A stretch of 64,000 nucleotides of DNA from Streptomyces cyaneogriseus subsp. noncyanogenus (GCF_000931445.1 NZ_CP010849.1:2418001-2482000); one strand, 5' to 3'; numbered from the stretch's first letter, positions 17,030-26,182 are shown. A program made the numbers and translations. The notes: generated by a model not told the origin, from the sequence alone.

Positions 17030-18653
17030 GGCCCTGGTCCCCCACCTCCGTCACGAAGGAGGCGGCGGTGGTGAGCGGCGCGCCCTGCGTGGTCACGTGG
17101 GACACCGTCTTGTAGTCGGCCCGGGCCAGCTCCCGGCCGAGGGACACCGTCACGTAGCCGCGCAGTCCGCTGAAGAACTTCATGTGCGGATTGGCGGTCA
17201 TGAGGGTGTCCCAGTTGGACGGCTTCGCCGAGCCGTCGCGGCCGCTGGTGACGGAGGTGGTGACGATCTCCGTACCGACCGTCCTGGAGCCGGGGTCGGA
17301 GAAGTCGCGCTTGATGTCGAAGGCGTAGTGCACGTGCACGTCGCCGGTGAGGACCATCAGGTTCTCGACACCGGCGGCCTGCGCGCCGGCCAGCACCCGT
17401 TCGCGGGAGGCCGGGTAGCCGTCCCAGGAGTCCATGGAGACCTTGGACGGCAGGGTGGTGGAGTTGTACCGCCGGGAGAAGGTGACCTGCTGGGGCACCA
17501 CGTTCCACACGGCGTCCGACCGGTGCCAGCCGTTGATCAGCCAGCGCTCCTGGGCGTCGCCGGTCAGCGTGCGGCTCGGGTCCTCCGACTCGGGGCCGGA
17601 GTACTGCCAGCCGTCGCCGTAGGCCTGGTTGGAGCGGTACTGACGGGTGTCGAGCACGTCGAACTGCGCCAGCCGGCCCCAGTGCAGGCGGCGGTAGAGC
17701 TTCAGGTCGGCTCCCTCGGGCATCTGGGGGCGGCGCAGCGGCATGTTCTCCCAGTAGGCCCGGTAGGCGGCGGCCCGGCGCAGCAGGAACTCCTCCGGCG
17801 GGACGCTGTTCTCGGGGGTGTCGTCCGCGTAGTTGTTCTCGGTCTCATGGTCGTCCCAGGTGACGACGAAGGGGTGCGCGGCGTGCGCGGCCCGCAGGTC
17901 GGGGTCCGACTTGTACAGGGCGTACCGCAGGCGGTAGTCCTCCAGCGTCACCGTCTCGCGGTTGAACACCGCGGGCAGGGTGCCGGCCGGGTAGGCGCGG
18001 GAGCCGGCGACCGAGTTGACGGCGTACTCGTAGAGGTAGTCGCCGAGGTGGAAGACGACGTCCACGTCCTCCTCGGCCAGGTGCTTGTAGGCCGTGTAGT
18101 AGCCCTCGTCGTACTTCTGGCAGGAGACCAGGCCGAAGTCGAGGCCGGTCCGGCTGCCACGGGCGGGGGCGGTGCGGGTGCGGCCGGCCGGACTGACCCA
18201 GCTGCCCACGCGGAACCGGTAGTAGTACACGTGGGCGGGCGCGAGGTGGCCGACCTCGACGCGCACGGTGTGGTCGAACTCCGGGTGGGCGGTGGCCCGG
18301 CCGCGTCTGACGACCCGGCGGAACCGTTCGTCCAGGGCCAGTTCCCAGGTGACGGTGACACGCTGGGCGGGCAGCCCGCCGTCGGGCTGGTACGGGGCGG
18401 GGGCCAGGCGCGTCCACAGCAGGACCGAGTCGGGCAGCGGGTCGCCGGAGGCGACGCCGAGGGTGAACGGGTCGTCGGTGATCCGGGCGGCGTCGAGTTC
18501 GGCGGCGCTCGCGGCGCCCGTGGCCGGCAGGTTCACCGCGAAGGCGAGCGCGGCGGCGGCGCCGGTGGCGGTCAGGAAGCGGCGGCGGCCGAAGTGCCGA
18601 GCGGCGGCGCGCAGTTCCGGGGCGTGCTGTGACGGGTGCTCTGCGGGTGACAT
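17016..18653 (-). CDS. phoD: Secreted alkaline phosphatase D (PhoD family)
   Basis: A 545-residue phosphodiesterase/alkaline phosphatase of the PhoD family, which releases phosphate from phosphodiesters such as teichoic acids outside the cell. The N-terminus has a Tat signal: the twin-arginine [20 protein letters not shown], with likely cleavage after AASA near residue 50. The mature part shows [34 protein letters not shown] (metal-binding GDY), [17 protein letters not shown] (the DDHE motif) and [11 protein letters not shown] (GDVH), all family ligands. Regulation by PhoP would be expected, but I found no clear repeats of a PHO box in the short upstream gap. It is divergent from an SDR gene. 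Confidence 0.93.
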   Translation of the reverse strand: MSPAEHPSQHAPELRAAARHFGRRRFLTATGAAAALAFAVNLPATGAASAAELDAARITDDPFTLGVASGDPLPDSVLLWTRLAPAPYQPDGGLPAQRVTVTWELALDERFRRVVRRGRATAHPEFDHTVRVEVGHLAPAHVYYYRFRVGSWVSPAGRTRTAPARGSRTGLDFGLVSCQKYDEGYYTAYKHLAEEDVDVVFHLGDYLYEYAVNSVAGSRAYPAGTLPAVFNRETVTLEDYRLRYALYKSDPDLRAAHAAHPFVVTWDDHETENNYADDTPENSVPPEEFLLRRAAAYRAYWENMPLRRPQMPEGADLKLYRRLHWGRLAQFDVLDTRQYRSNQAYGDGWQYSGPESEDPSRTLTGDAQERWLINGWHRSDAVWNVVPQQVTFSRRYNSTTLPSKVSMDSWDGYPASRERVLAGAQAAGVENLMVLTGDVHVHYAFDIKRDFSDPGSRTVGTEIVTTSVTSGRDGSAKPSNWDTLMTANPHMKFFSGLRGYVTVSLGRELARADYKTVSHVTTQGAPLTTAASFVTEVGDQGLKPA

Positions 18654-18782
18654 CCGGTCCTCCCCTGGCGAACCTCATGAATAGGTGCAAGGGGCATTGG
18701 ATTCCTCGGAGACGACGCCGGATTGGCACGTACAGAACATCCGCATGGCGAGCGGATGAGTTCCGGATGGCGGACCTTCCCG

Positions 18783-18788
18783 TACGCT
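18783..18788 (+). promoter_or_regulatory. -10 candidate of a leaderless SDR transcript
   Basis: TACGCT fits TAnnnT and is followed by 8 nt and the ATG at 18797, with no ribosome site between them. Confidence 0.4.
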
Positions 18789-18796
18789 GCGGGCGC

Positions 18797-19576
18797 ATGA
18801 ATGCCATGCAAACGAACCGCCCGGACCCCCGTTCCCGGATCGCCGTGGTGACCGGCGCGGGGTCCGGTATCGGCCGTGCGGTCGCCGTCGAACTGCTGCG
18901 CGCGGGCTGGTCGCTGGCCCTGGCCGGCCGCCGGACCGAGACCCTGGAGGAGACGGCCGCCCTGGTGCCCGGCGGCACCTGCCTCGCCGTCCGTGCCGAC
19001 GTGTCACGCCCCGAGGACGTCGCGGCCCTGTTCGACGCCGTGCGCGACCGTTTCGGGCGGCTGGACCTGCTGTTCAACAACGCGGGGACGTTCGGGCCGG
19101 GCGGTGTGCCGGTCGAGGAGCTGTCGTACGACGCGTGGCGGCACGTGGTGGACACCAATCTCAACGGGGCGTTCCTGTGCGCGCAGGCGGCGTACCGTCA
19201 GATGAAGGAGCAGGACCCGCGGGGCGGCCGGATCATCAACAACGGCTCGATCTCGGCGCACACGCCCCGCCCCCACTCGGTGGCGTACACGGCGACCAAG
19301 CACGCGCTGACGGGCCTGACCAAGTCGCTGTCGCTGGACGGGCGGCGGTACGGCATCGCGGTGGGCCAGATCGACATCGGCAACGCGGCGACCGACATGA
19401 CGGCACGGATGCAGACGGGCGCCCTCCAGGCCAACGGCGAGACGGCGCCGGAGCCGGTGATGGACGTCGCCGACGTGGCCCGCACGGTGCGGCACATGGC
19501 GGAGCTGCCGCTGGAGGCCAATGTGCAGTTCGCGACGGTACTGGCGACGGCGATGCCGTACATCGGCCGGGGTTAG
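18797..19576 (+). CDS. Short-chain dehydrogenase/reductase (SDR)
   Basis: A 259-residue classical SDR. The cofactor loop is [27 protein letters not shown] is the NNAG motif, [13 protein letters not shown] supplies the catalytic Ser, and [14 protein letters not shown] the YxxxK pair. NADP preference is plausible from the Arg pair in [11 protein letters not shown]. The substrate is unknown. The ATG at 18797 has no ribosome site but a -10-like box 8 nt upstream, so a leaderless mRNA is likely. It is divergent from phoD. Confidence 0.9.
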   Translation: MNAMQTNRPDPRSRIAVVTGAGSGIGRAVAVELLRAGWSLALAGRRTETLEETAALVPGGTCLAVRADVSRPEDVAALFDAVRDRFGRLDLLFNNAGTFGPGGVPVEELSYDAWRHVVDTNLNGAFLCAQAAYRQMKEQDPRGGRIINNGSISAHTPRPHSVAYTATKHALTGLTKSLSLDGRRYGIAVGQIDIGNAATDMTARMQTGALQANGETAPEPVMDVADVARTVRHMAELPLEANVQFATVLATAMPYIGRG

Positions 19577-19895
19577 GCCACGCCGCCGCGCTCCGCGGAC
19601 GGCCGACTCCGCACCCCCACAAGCGGAGTTCGCACATCCGGCCTATTGCGGCCGGTGGTGGTCATGTGCTCAACTTTCCTGCACCAGAGCTTCACACTTG
19701 GAGCACTGTTCTTCCGCAAGCCATACCGAGGGGGGAAGACGGCAGCCGTTCCACGGCACCGGAGGGGGGTGGACCCGCGCGAGGCGCGGGTGCGCACCGG
19801 TGCGTGGGACGGCTGCCGCACATCTCGTCCCGTCGCGTCCCGCCGTATCGCGTCGCGCGACCGCGCGCCGGGGCAATCACCTCGCGCGCGCCCGG
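19577..19895. other. 319-bp convergent gap with hairpins and a low-GC core
   Basis: No convincing gene. It holds a perfect 6-bp hairpin CCGGCC-TATTGC-GGCCGG (19638-19655) and a perfect 8-bp hairpin ACCCGCGC-GAG-GCGCGGGT (19773-19791), either of which may terminate the converging SDR and aldo/keto reductase genes. Between them, about 19655-19740 is much poorer in GC than the flanks and has mixed composition unlike a coding region. It may hold a promoter or a small RNA, but nothing proves it. Confidence 0.5.
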
Positions 19896-20879
19896 TCACC
19901 GGCCGAGAATGCGCTCCACCTCCGCCATCTGATCCTCGGTGAGCGGCCCCTTCTCCAGCGCGCCCGCGTTCTCCTCGGCCTGCGCGACCGAACGGAACCC
20001 GGGGATGGGCACGGCCCGCGGGCTGCGCGCCCACAGCCAGGCCAGGGCGCCCTGGGCGGGCGTACGGCCGTCGCTGGTGAGGACGTCCCGGAGCGCGTCG
20101 ACCCGAGCCAGCCACGCGGGATCGGCGCCCGAGCCGTCGAAGCCCTGGAGCCAGAAGGGCGGCCGGCTGCGGATGTCCCCCGCCTCCAGCGGCCGACGGG
20201 CCCGGCGCTTCCCGCTCAGCAGCCCCATCGCGAGCGGGCTGCGGACGACGGAGGCGAGGCCCGTCTCCTCGCCGAGCGCGAACATCTCCGGCGCGTCCTG
20301 GAGCACGTTGGCCATGTGCTGGACGGCCGCGCAGTGCTCCCCGCGCGCGAACACCGCCGCCCGCTCCGGGTCGTCGGTGCTCCAGGCGTAGGCGCGAATC
20401 AGCCCTTCCCGCACGAACTCCTCGCACACCTCGCGCAGTTCGGCGGCGCGCACCGGGTCCGCGTCGGCGAGGTGCAGCTGGTAGAGGTCGACGCGATCGG
20501 TGCCGAGGCGGCGCAGGGAGGCGGTCAGCGCGCGGCGGGCGTGCTCCGGGGAGTCGTCGCCGCCGGTGAGGGTGCGGGTGTCCGCGTCGAAGACGTTGCC
20601 CCACTTGGTGGCGACGACGACGTCGTCCCTGCGCTTGCCGAGGGCGCGGCCGAGCACGCGCTCGCTGTGCCCGGTGCCGTAGACGTCGGCGGTGTCGAAG
20701 AAGGTGACGCCGAGGTCGAGGGCGCGCCGGATCGCCCGTACGGACTCCTCGTCGTCCACCTTCCCCCAGCCGAGCGGCTGCCCGTCGGCGTCCTGCCACT
20801 CCCCGCCGATCGCCCAGCAGCCGAAGCCCAGGGCGCTCACCTCGATACCGCCGCGTCCCAGTGTGCGTGTGGTTTCCAT
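19896..20879 (-). CDS. Aldo/keto reductase
   Basis: A 327-residue NADPH-dependent oxidoreductase with a TIM barrel. The catalytic tetrad is visible: Asp and Tyr in [15 protein letters not shown], Lys in VVVATKWGN and His in DLYQLHLAD. The C-terminal [10 protein letters not shown] cofactor-loop motif is present. Members reduce aldehydes and ketones; the branch resembles the general stress/YhdN-like group. It has an ATG start and a separate promoter region facing the NTF2-like gene. Confidence 0.92.
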   Translation of the reverse strand: METTRTLGRGGIEVSALGFGCWAIGGEWQDADGQPLGWGKVDDEESVRAIRRALDLGVTFFDTADVYGTGHSERVLGRALGKRRDDVVVATKWGNVFDADTRTLTGGDDSPEHARRALTASLRRLGTDRVDLYQLHLADADPVRAAELREVCEEFVREGLIRAYAWSTDDPERAAVFARGEHCAAVQHMANVLQDAPEMFALGEETGLASVVRSPLAMGLLSGKRRARRPLEAGDIRSRPPFWLQGFDGSGADPAWLARVDALRDVLTSDGRTPAQGALAWLWARSPRAVPIPGFRSVAQAEENAGALEKGPLTEDQMAEVERILGR

Positions 20880-20942
20880 GCCCCGGACGCTAGGAGTTGG
20901 AGTGCACGCCAGGGCAAGGCCCGGGCGGCCGGCCTGCGGACT

Positions 20943-21269
20943 TCAGACCTGCCCGGTCTCGAAGCGGGAGATCCTGCCGTCCTCGTCGACGGTGAAGCTC
21001 CACCGGGTGCGCATCTCGCCCCAGGTGTCGTTGCGGTAGTGGGCGAGCAGGGCCCGGCCGCCGTTGGACTCCCGGTCGACCTGGAGATGGCCGTTGGAGG
21101 AGAAGATCTCCTGGTCGATCCAGTCGTCGAGGTCGCGGTCCAGGCCGTCGTCGGCCATCGTGGCGCCGGGCGCGAGCAGGGCCAGGAACGCCTCGCGGTC
21201 ATGGGCGTTGACGGCGGCGACGAAGGCCCGGACGGCCGGATCCCTGAGGCGGGTGGTCTGAATCGTCAT
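20943..21269 (-). CDS. NTF2/SnoaL-like domain protein
   Basis: A 108-residue single-domain protein with a cone-like NTF2 pattern: the helix [27 protein letters not shown], then [20 protein letters not shown] and the strand [19 protein letters not shown]. Such proteins serve as small-molecule isomerases or hydratases or are non-catalytic binding domains. Start at 21269 by homology-like length; the ribosome site is weak. It is upstream of, and on the same strand as, the aldo/keto reductase, with a gap of about 60 bp, so they may be cotranscribed. Confidence 0.8.
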   Translation of the reverse strand: MTIQTTRLRDPAVRAFVAAVNAHDREAFLALLAPGATMADDGLDRDLDDWIDQEIFSSNGHLQVDRESNGGRALLAHYRNDTWGEMRTRWSFTVDEDGRISRFETGQV

Positions 21270-21392
21270 GCCGGTCAGCGTCACACCGGCCACCGGGCCC
21301 CGCCACCCGAACGCCACCCGGGACGAGCCCGCCGGGCCCCGATGGGTGACGGTGGAGGGGCGAGGGGGCCGCTGTCCGCCGAGGGAGCCGAC

Positions 21393-21938
21393 ATGAACCG
21401 CTGTGACCGACGTGATCTGGGGCTGCTGCTGCTCCGCCTGGGGACCGGCGGGGTGCTGGCCGCGCACGGGGCGCAGAAGCTGTTCGGCTGGTTCGGGGGC
21501 GGCGGCATCGAGGGAACCGGCCAGGCCATGGAGTCGATGGGCTACGCCCCCGGCCGGGCGAGCGCCATGGCCGCGGGCCTGGCGGAGGCGGGCGGCGGCG
21601 CGCTGCTCGCTCTCGGCCTGGCCACCCCGGCCGCGGGCGCCGCGGCGGCCGGCGCCATGGCGGGCGCCGCGGCGGTGCACGCCCCGAACGGCTTCTTCGC
21701 CCAGGCCGGCGGCTACGAGTACGCGGTGTCGCTCGGCCTGACCGCCGCCGGCCTCGCCGTCACCGGGCCGGGCCGCCTCTCCCTGGACCACGCGCTCGGC
21801 CACGCGGTCAACCGCGGCTGGATGGTCCCGGCGGCCTTCGCGGCGGTGGCCGCGGGCACGGCCGTGGTGATCGGGACGCGGAACCGCCGGCTGCGCAGGG
21901 CGGCCGAGGGCCGGCAGGAACCCCTGTTCGAGGAATGA
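21393..21938 (+). CDS. DoxX family membrane protein
   Basis: A 181-residue membrane protein with four predicted helices in the DoxX core. [40 protein letters not shown] and [19 protein letters not shown] are the family signature. In mycobacteria a DoxX protein joins superoxide dismutase in a redox complex; here the role is unknown. A basic tail [13 protein letters not shown] follows the last helix. SD GAGGGAG lies 5 nt before the ATG. It is divergent from the NTF2-like gene. Confidence 0.88.
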   Translation: MNRCDRRDLGLLLLRLGTGGVLAAHGAQKLFGWFGGGGIEGTGQAMESMGYAPGRASAMAAGLAEAGGGALLALGLATPAAGAAAAGAMAGAAAVHAPNGFFAQAGGYEYAVSLGLTAAGLAVTGPGRLSLDHALGHAVNRGWMVPAAFAAVAAGTAVVIGTRNRRLRRAAEGRQEPLFEE

Positions 21939-21980
21939 CGGTCCGGCCCCGCCGTGGGCCCGCGTGGCAAGCTGCCCCGC

Positions 21981-22355
21981 ATGAGCGATCCGACCCCTTC
22001 TCTCCCCCACCCCTCCCCCCGCGTCCGCAGCGCCCCGGCCGCCGGTGACCTCTGGGACACCGTCGACGAGCTGTGGCGGTGGCTGGAGGCGAACCGGCGG
22101 GCCGACGGCGACCAGGAAGTCCTGCTGCGCGTCCTCAAGTTGTCGGAGGAGGTCGGGGAGGTCGCCCAGGCGGTGATCGGCGCGACCGGCCACAACCCGC
22201 GCAAGGGCGTCACCCACACCTGGGACGACGTCCGGTCCGAACTGTGCGACGTCGTGATCACGGCACTGATCGCCCTGCGGACGCTCACCCCCGAGGCCCG
22301 CGAGGTCTTCGCCCGCCACCTCGACCGGGTCAGGGAACGCTCCCTCGGCACCTGA
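21981..22355 (+). CDS. MazG-like nucleotide pyrophosphohydrolase family protein
   Basis: A 124-residue all-alpha protein of the MazG-like superfamily. The metal-binding ExxE pattern is in LRVLKLSEEVGEVAQAVIGA, and a second acidic helix is DDVRSELCDVVITALIALRT (ExxD). These enzymes hydrolyse NTPs or modified nucleotides to monophosphates and pyrophosphate. The N-terminus is Pro/Ser-rich. No ribosome site is visible before the ATG, so it may be leaderless or coupled to the DoxX gene, whose stop is 42 nt upstream. Confidence 0.85.
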   Translation: MSDPTPSLPHPSPRVRSAPAAGDLWDTVDELWRWLEANRRADGDQEVLLRVLKLSEEVGEVAQAVIGATGHNPRKGVTHTWDDVRSELCDVVITALIALRTLTPEAREVFARHLDRVRERSLGT

Positions 22356-22557
22356 ACGGACAGCGGTGGCCGGGGCCTGCGCACGTTCGCGGCCGAGGAC
22401 GCCGTCCGGCCCGGCCCGGCCCGGCAGTGCGGGCGGCGCTCAGGCTCGCGGCCCCGTGCAGGCGGTTTCATGTGTCAACCGGAAAACCACACGGTGTGAC
22501 CGACGCGCACCGACGTCGTTGGAGGGCCCGACGAACCGACCGACGGGAGAGATCCAG

Positions 22558-22728
22558 ATGCAGGCGCACCGAGCCCTACGAGCGCCGCTCGCCACCACGG
22601 CGCTCACCACCGCGGCACCGGCCATGAGCGCGGGGTCCGCGCAGGCGGGCGGCATCGGAGTCGGAGCCGGGCCGACCGGGGGCAACGCCTGCGTCAACCA
22701 CGGCGGCGCCGACCTTCCGATGATGTAG
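22558..22728 (+). CDS. Small secreted peptide candidate
   Basis: A 56-residue product with an N-terminal basic/hydrophobic region (MQAHRALRAPLATTALTTAA) that could be a signal peptide cut after SAQA near residue 33. The mature part would be about 23 residues, Gly-rich, with one Cys in GNACVNHGGADLPMM. An SD-like GGGAGA lies 7 nt before the ATG, and a strong hairpin with a run of six T follows the stop. The GN-C-VNH fragment weakly recalls chaplin ends, but the chaplin domain is not there. No family assigned. Confidence 0.55.
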   Translation: MQAHRALRAPLATTALTTAAPAMSAGSAQAGGIGVGAGPTGGNACVNHGGADLPMM

Positions 22729-22751
22729 CGCCCCCGGCGAGCGCACCCCGC

Positions 22752-22802
22752 GGCCCTCGGCCGCCCTCCGCGAGGAGAGCGGCCGAGAGCCCGCCATTTT
22801 TT
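22752..22802 (+). terminator. Intrinsic terminator of the small secreted peptide gene
   Basis: The stem CTCGGCCGC (22756-22764) pairs with GCGGCCGAG (22779-22787) and extends by GGC/GCC past one mismatch. TTTTTT at 22797-22802 follows. This is a classic intrinsic terminator, unusual for its T-run in this GC-rich DNA. Confidence 0.8.
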
Positions 22803-22939
22803 CGTGAACATCCGCGGGTGTTCTGTCATCCGTTTCCGACCACCCCTACGTCCGCGCCACCCCGGTGCGGCACGACCACCGACCCGTCCGCGCTACATGG
22901 TGTGGGCCGCGGAGGGCGAGGGCGGGCGCGCCCGCAGAG

Positions 22940-22975
22940 CACGAGGAACCCGGCGCGATTCCGCGCCGGGTCTCT
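22940..22975 (-). terminator. Intrinsic terminator of rnpB
   Basis: The perfect 10-bp stem ACCCGGCGCG / CGCGCCGGGT (22948-22957 and 22962-22971) with a 4-nt loop lies about 20 nt past the 3' end of the RNase P RNA on the minus strand, followed by TTCCTCG. Confidence 0.75.
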
Positions 22976-22989
22976 CGTTGCCTGGAGCG

Positions 22990-23399
22990 GCAGACGAGTC
23001 GGGCTGTACGCCGGGTTCTGTGCCCCGGGACCTCGCGGTCGTCGGGGTGACGGCCATCCATCTAGGGCCGGCGTTGCCGTCGGCCTCGTGCGGTCTACCC
23101 GCGGACTCGGGCGGGCAGCCCTCGAACGTCCGCGCAGAGCGCTTTTCACGGCGCTCCTTTTGACCTTGCTCCGGGTGGGGTTTACCTAGCTGCCCAGGTC
23201 ACCCTGGGCACTGGTGGTCTCTTACACCACCGTTTCACCCTTACCCAGCGCCGAAGCGCCGGGCGGTTTGCTTTCTGTGGCACTGTCCCGCGGGTCACCC
23301 CGGGTGGCCGTTAGCCACCACCCTGCCCTGTGGAGCCCGGACGTTCCTCGGGAAGCCCCCTAGGGGGACTCCACGCGGCCGTCCGCCCGGCTCGTCTGC
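22990..23399 (-). ncRNA. rnpB: RNase P RNA (bacterial type A)
   Basis: The catalytic RNA of ribonuclease P, which matures tRNA 5' ends. On the minus strand the P1 helix forms between the 5' end GCAGACGAGCCGGGC and the 3' end GCCCGACTCGTCTGC (one mismatch). Conserved elements are visible in order: GAGGAACGTCCGGGCTCCA near the 5' end, ACAGAAAGCAAACCGCC, GGGTAAGGGTGAAACGGTGG, GGTAAACCCC, and AGATGGATGGCCGTC near the 3' part. The length of about 410 nt fits actinobacterial RNase P RNA. Open frames across this region are accidental. Its first 40 nt overlap the 3' end of the EamA transporter gene on the same strand. Confidence 0.97.
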
Positions 23400-24289
23400 C
23401 GTGTCGACCATGGTACCCGGCGTACCTCCCGCTTCGGCGCCGCGGCCGTCGCCAGGACCGAGCCGGCCAGGATCAGGGTGAAGGCGACGCCGATGCCGAG
23501 GGTCAGGTCCTCGCCCAGGAAGAGGGCGCCCGCGGCCACGGCGACCGCCGGATTGACGTAGGTGATGACGCCGGCCCGGGTCGGGCCTATCTCCTTGATC
23601 AGCTCCAGGAAGGCCACGAACGCGATCGCGGTGCAGACGGCGCCGAGCCCGGCGAGGGCGGCCAGGACCTCGCCGGAGGGGAGGGCGGAGGGGCGGGTCA
23701 GGAAGGCCGCGGGGGCGTAGACGAGGGCGGCCAGCGTCAGGCAGGGGGTGATGAGCTGGAGGGTCGGGACGTCCTTGAGGTGCCGGGCGGCTATCAGCGG
23801 GGCGGTGGCGTAGCCGACGACCGTCACCAGCACCTCGGCCAGCGAACGGGCGTCGCCGCCGGTCAGGTGGGGCACGGTGAGGACGGCGACGCCCGCGAGG
23901 CCGAGCGCCAGTCCGGTGATCCGGCGGGCGCCGACCCGTTCCGCGGCGCCGAAAAAGCGGGCCAGGAGGACGCCGACGATGGGGACGCCCGCGATGAGCA
24001 GGCCCGCGGTGGAGCTGGACAGGTGGCGTTCGGCGTCGGTGAGGGTCCACCAGGGGCCGACGATCTCGATGACCGCGAAGGCGAGCATGGGCTTCCAGTG
24101 CGCCCGGACGGTGCGGGCCAGTCCGCCCTGGCGGAGGGCGAAGGGGAGCAGGAGGGCGGCGCCGAGCGCGCACCGCGCGCACACCACCACGGACGGGGAC
24201 AGCTCGTCCACCGCCACCTTGATCATCAGATAGGGGATGCCCCAGACCACTCCCATCAGGGAGAACAGGGCCCAGCCGCGTGCAGTCAT
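23360..24289 (-). CDS. EamA/DMT family transporter
   Basis: A 309-residue membrane protein of the drug/metabolite transporter superfamily, with ten predicted helices in two EamA repeats. The N-terminus is MTARGWALFSLMGVVWGIPY, typical of the family. The second repeat includes FVAFLELIKEIGPTRAGVITYVNPAVAVAAG, the most conserved stretch. It probably exports an amino acid or metabolite. The last dozen codons, after the helix ending ATAAAPKREVRR, run into the 5' end of rnpB and have a hydrophilic, probably unconstrained sequence. It is followed on the other side by an AraC regulator in the same direction, whose stop is 22 nt from this start, so the two are likely one unit. Confidence 0.9.
   Translation of the reverse strand: MTARGWALFSLMGVVWGIPYLMIKVAVDELSPSVVVCARCALGAALLLPFALRQGGLARTVRAHWKPMLAFAVIEIVGPWWTLTDAERHLSSSTAGLLIAGVPIVGVLLARFFGAAERVGARRITGLALGLAGVAVLTVPHLTGGDARSLAEVLVTVVGYATAPLIAARHLKDVPTLQLITPCLTLAALVYAPAAFLTRPSALPSGEVLAALAGLGAVCTAIAFVAFLELIKEIGPTRAGVITYVNPAVAVAAGALFLGEDLTLGIGVAFTLILAGSVLATAAAPKREVRRVPWSTRQTSRADGRVESP
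23410..23415 (-). promoter_or_regulatory. -10 candidate for rnpB inside the transporter gene
   Basis: On the minus strand TACCAT lies about 10 nt upstream of the predicted RNA 5' end near 23399. It sits within codons of the EamA transporter gene. Confidence 0.4.
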
Positions 24290-24311
24290 GGCGGCAGTCT
24301 GCGCGCCGCCC

Positions 24312-25136
24312 TCACCCGCGGTCTTGAACGCTGTTGCGGTACGCCGCCGGAGTCACCCCCACCACCCGGCGGAACCAGCGGGTCAGGTGCGCCTGGTCGG
24401 CGAAGCCCACCGCGGCGGCCGCCTCGGCGGGGCGCAGACCGGCCTCCAGCAGGCCGCGGGCCCGGGCGACCCGGTACTGGGCGAGCCAGGCGTACGGCGG
24501 TATCCCCATCGCCGTACGGAAGGCGCGCAGGAGCTGGTAGCGGGACAGGCCCAGGTCGGTGGCGAGGGCGGCCAGGGAGGGCGGGGTGAGGAGTTCGTCG
24601 GCGAGGCGGTCGCGGACGGCGTGGGCGATGCGGGCGGCTCCGGGCACGGTGCCGGCGGCGGCGCGGGCGGTGGAGTGGCGGTGGGCCAGGGCCGTGAGCA
24701 GCCAGGGCAGGCGGGACTCGGCCTCCAGGGGGTCGGGGGTGCGGGACAGGTCGGTGTGGGCGGCGCGCAGGGCGCGGGCGAGTTCCGGGTCGTCGAGGAC
24801 CGGTTCGCGAAAGTGCGGCAGGCCGCCGCGGGTCCCGTCGGCGAGCAGGGCGGGTTCCGCGTACAGGGCCCGGTAGGCGTAGCCGTCGGGCGCGGCGGGG
24901 CCGCCGGTGTGCATCTCGCCGGGTTCGAGGACGACGAGGGAGCCGGGCCCCGAGTGGATGCGCCCGCCCCGATAGGCGATGACCTCCAGGCCGCCGACGG
25001 TGACGCCGACGGTGTACTCCTCGTGCGCGTGCGGGGCGTAGACGTGCCGGTCGAAGCGGGCGGTGAGCAGGTCCAGGGGCGGGCCGCCGTGCCCGAGGTA
25101 GGCCCTGCTCCACCGTGCCTGTTCCCGTACGCCCAC
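24312..25136 (-). CDS. AraC family transcriptional regulator
   Basis: A 274-residue regulator with an N-terminal cupin-like sensing domain (HAHEEYTVGVTVGGLEVIAY, GSLVVLEPGEMHTGGP) and a C-terminal double HTH: LAALATDLGLSRYQLLRAF and AAAVGFADQAHLTRWFRR. It resembles the group that regulates adjacent DMT-type exporters. It lies directly upstream of the EamA gene in the same direction. I chose the GTG at 25136 because a G-rich ribosome-like stretch precedes it; the next in-frame GTG is two codons on. It is divergent from yaaA. Confidence 0.87.
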   Translation of the reverse strand: MGVREQARWSRAYLGHGGPPLDLLTARFDRHVYAPHAHEEYTVGVTVGGLEVIAYRGGRIHSGPGSLVVLEPGEMHTGGPAAPDGYAYRALYAEPALLADGTRGGLPHFREPVLDDPELARALRAAHTDLSRTPDPLEAESRLPWLLTALAHRHSTARAAAGTVPGAARIAHAVRDRLADELLTPPSLAALATDLGLSRYQLLRAFRTAMGIPPYAWLAQYRVARARGLLEAGLRPAEAAAAVGFADQAHLTRWFRRVVGVTPAAYRNSVQDRG

Positions 25137-25286
25137 CGTGCGCCACCCCCCGCCCCAGAGGAGCAGAGGAAGTCCGCGGTGTCCAGCGGCTCCGGGCCGC
25201 CGGGGCCCGCTGCCCCTGTCCGGCGGCCCGGCAGGCACCGGCGGGTGCCCCGTACGCTGGCACGGAGCTCGATCGAAGGAGTACCT

Positions 25287-26069
25287 GTGCTTGTCCTGCT
25301 GCCGCCGTCCGAGGGTAAGGCGCCGTCCGGCTCCGGTGCCCCGCTGAAGCTGGAGTCGCTGTCGCTGCCGGGGCTGGGCGAGGCCCGCGCGGCCGTCCTC
25401 GACGAGCTGGTGGAGCTGTGCGCGGGCGACGAGGACCGGGCGCGGGCGGTGCTGGGGCTGAGCGAGGGGCTGCGCGGCGAGATCGCGAAGAACGCCGAGC
25501 TGCGCACCGCGGGGGCGCGTCCCGCCGGGGAGGTCTACACGGGGGTGCTGTACGACGCGCTGGACCTGGCCTCCCTCGACTCCGCCGCCCGGCAGCGGGC
25601 CGCCGACCGGCTGCTGGTCTTCTCGGGGCTGTGGGGCGCGGTCCGGATGACCGACGAGATCCCGTCGTACCGCTGTTCGATGGGGGTGAAGCTGCCGGGC
25701 CTGGGCGCGCTGGCCGCGCACTGGCGGGCGCCGATGGCGGCGGTGCTGCCGGAGGCGGCCGGGGACGGCCTGGTGCTGGACCTCAGGTCGTCGGCGTACG
25801 CGGCGGCGTGGAAGCCGAAGGGGGAGGTGGCCGGGCGGACGGCGACCGTGCGGGTGCTGCACGCGCCGACCCGGAAGGTGGTCAGCCACTTCAACAAGGC
25901 GACCAAGGGGCGGATCGTGCGGAGCCTGCTCACCTCCGGGGCCGCGCCCGGGAACCCGGCGGAGCTGGTGGCGGCGCTGCGGGACCTCGGCTACGAGGTG
26001 GAGGCGGAAGCGCCCGCGAAGGCGGGACGGCCGTGGTCGCTGGATGTGCTGGTGAACGAGGTGCACTGA
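25287..26069 (+). CDS. yaaA: YaaA family peroxide stress protein
   Basis: A 260-residue cytoplasmic protein of the YaaA/DUF328 family. In E. coli YaaA limits free iron during peroxide stress and binds DNA. The family N-terminus VLLPPSEGKAP is clear. Further conserved parts are ELRTAGARPAGEVYTGVLYD, LLVFSGLWGAVRMTDEIP, YRCSMGVKLPGLG and VVSHFNKATKGRIVRSLL. The GTG at 25287 is placed by GAAGGAG 5 nt upstream. It is not in an OxyR-type neighbourhood; an inverted repeat and the KDPG aldolase gene follow. Confidence 0.9.
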   Translation: MLVLLPPSEGKAPSGSGAPLKLESLSLPGLGEARAAVLDELVELCAGDEDRARAVLGLSEGLRGEIAKNAELRTAGARPAGEVYTGVLYDALDLASLDSAARQRAADRLLVFSGLWGAVRMTDEIPSYRCSMGVKLPGLGALAAHWRAPMAAVLPEAAGDGLVLDLRSSAYAAAWKPKGEVAGRTATVRVLHAPTRKVVSHFNKATKGRIVRSLLTSGAAPGNPAELVAALRDLGYEVEAEAPAKAGRPWSLDVLVNEVH

Positions 26070-26127
26070 GTCCGGGCTTCTCGCCGCGCCCCGGCTCCTC
26101 CTTTCGTACCCCCACACGCTCCTTGTT

Positions 26128-26159
26128 GCACCCTGCGCAACAGCCTTTGCGCAGGGTGC
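26128..26159. promoter_or_regulatory. Perfect 13-bp inverted repeat between yaaA and eda
   Basis: GCACCCTGCGCAA (26128-26140) and TTGCGCAGGGTGC (26147-26159) are exact complements around CAGCCT. It lies 23 nt before the eda start and 58 nt after the yaaA stop. There is no T-run. It can be a terminator for yaaA, an operator for eda, or both. Confidence 0.6.
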
Positions 26160-26182
26160 GCGTCTGAGGGCACGATGAGGCC

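Noticed and set aside
18654..18796. PHO box upstream of phoD
   Set aside because: ATTCATG and GTTCGCC are present but 9 nt apart, not the 11-nt repeat period expected for PhoP binding.
22818..23189. Several open frames across 22.8-23.4 kb
   Set aside because: They overlap the RNase P RNA and its terminator and have no protein-like pattern.
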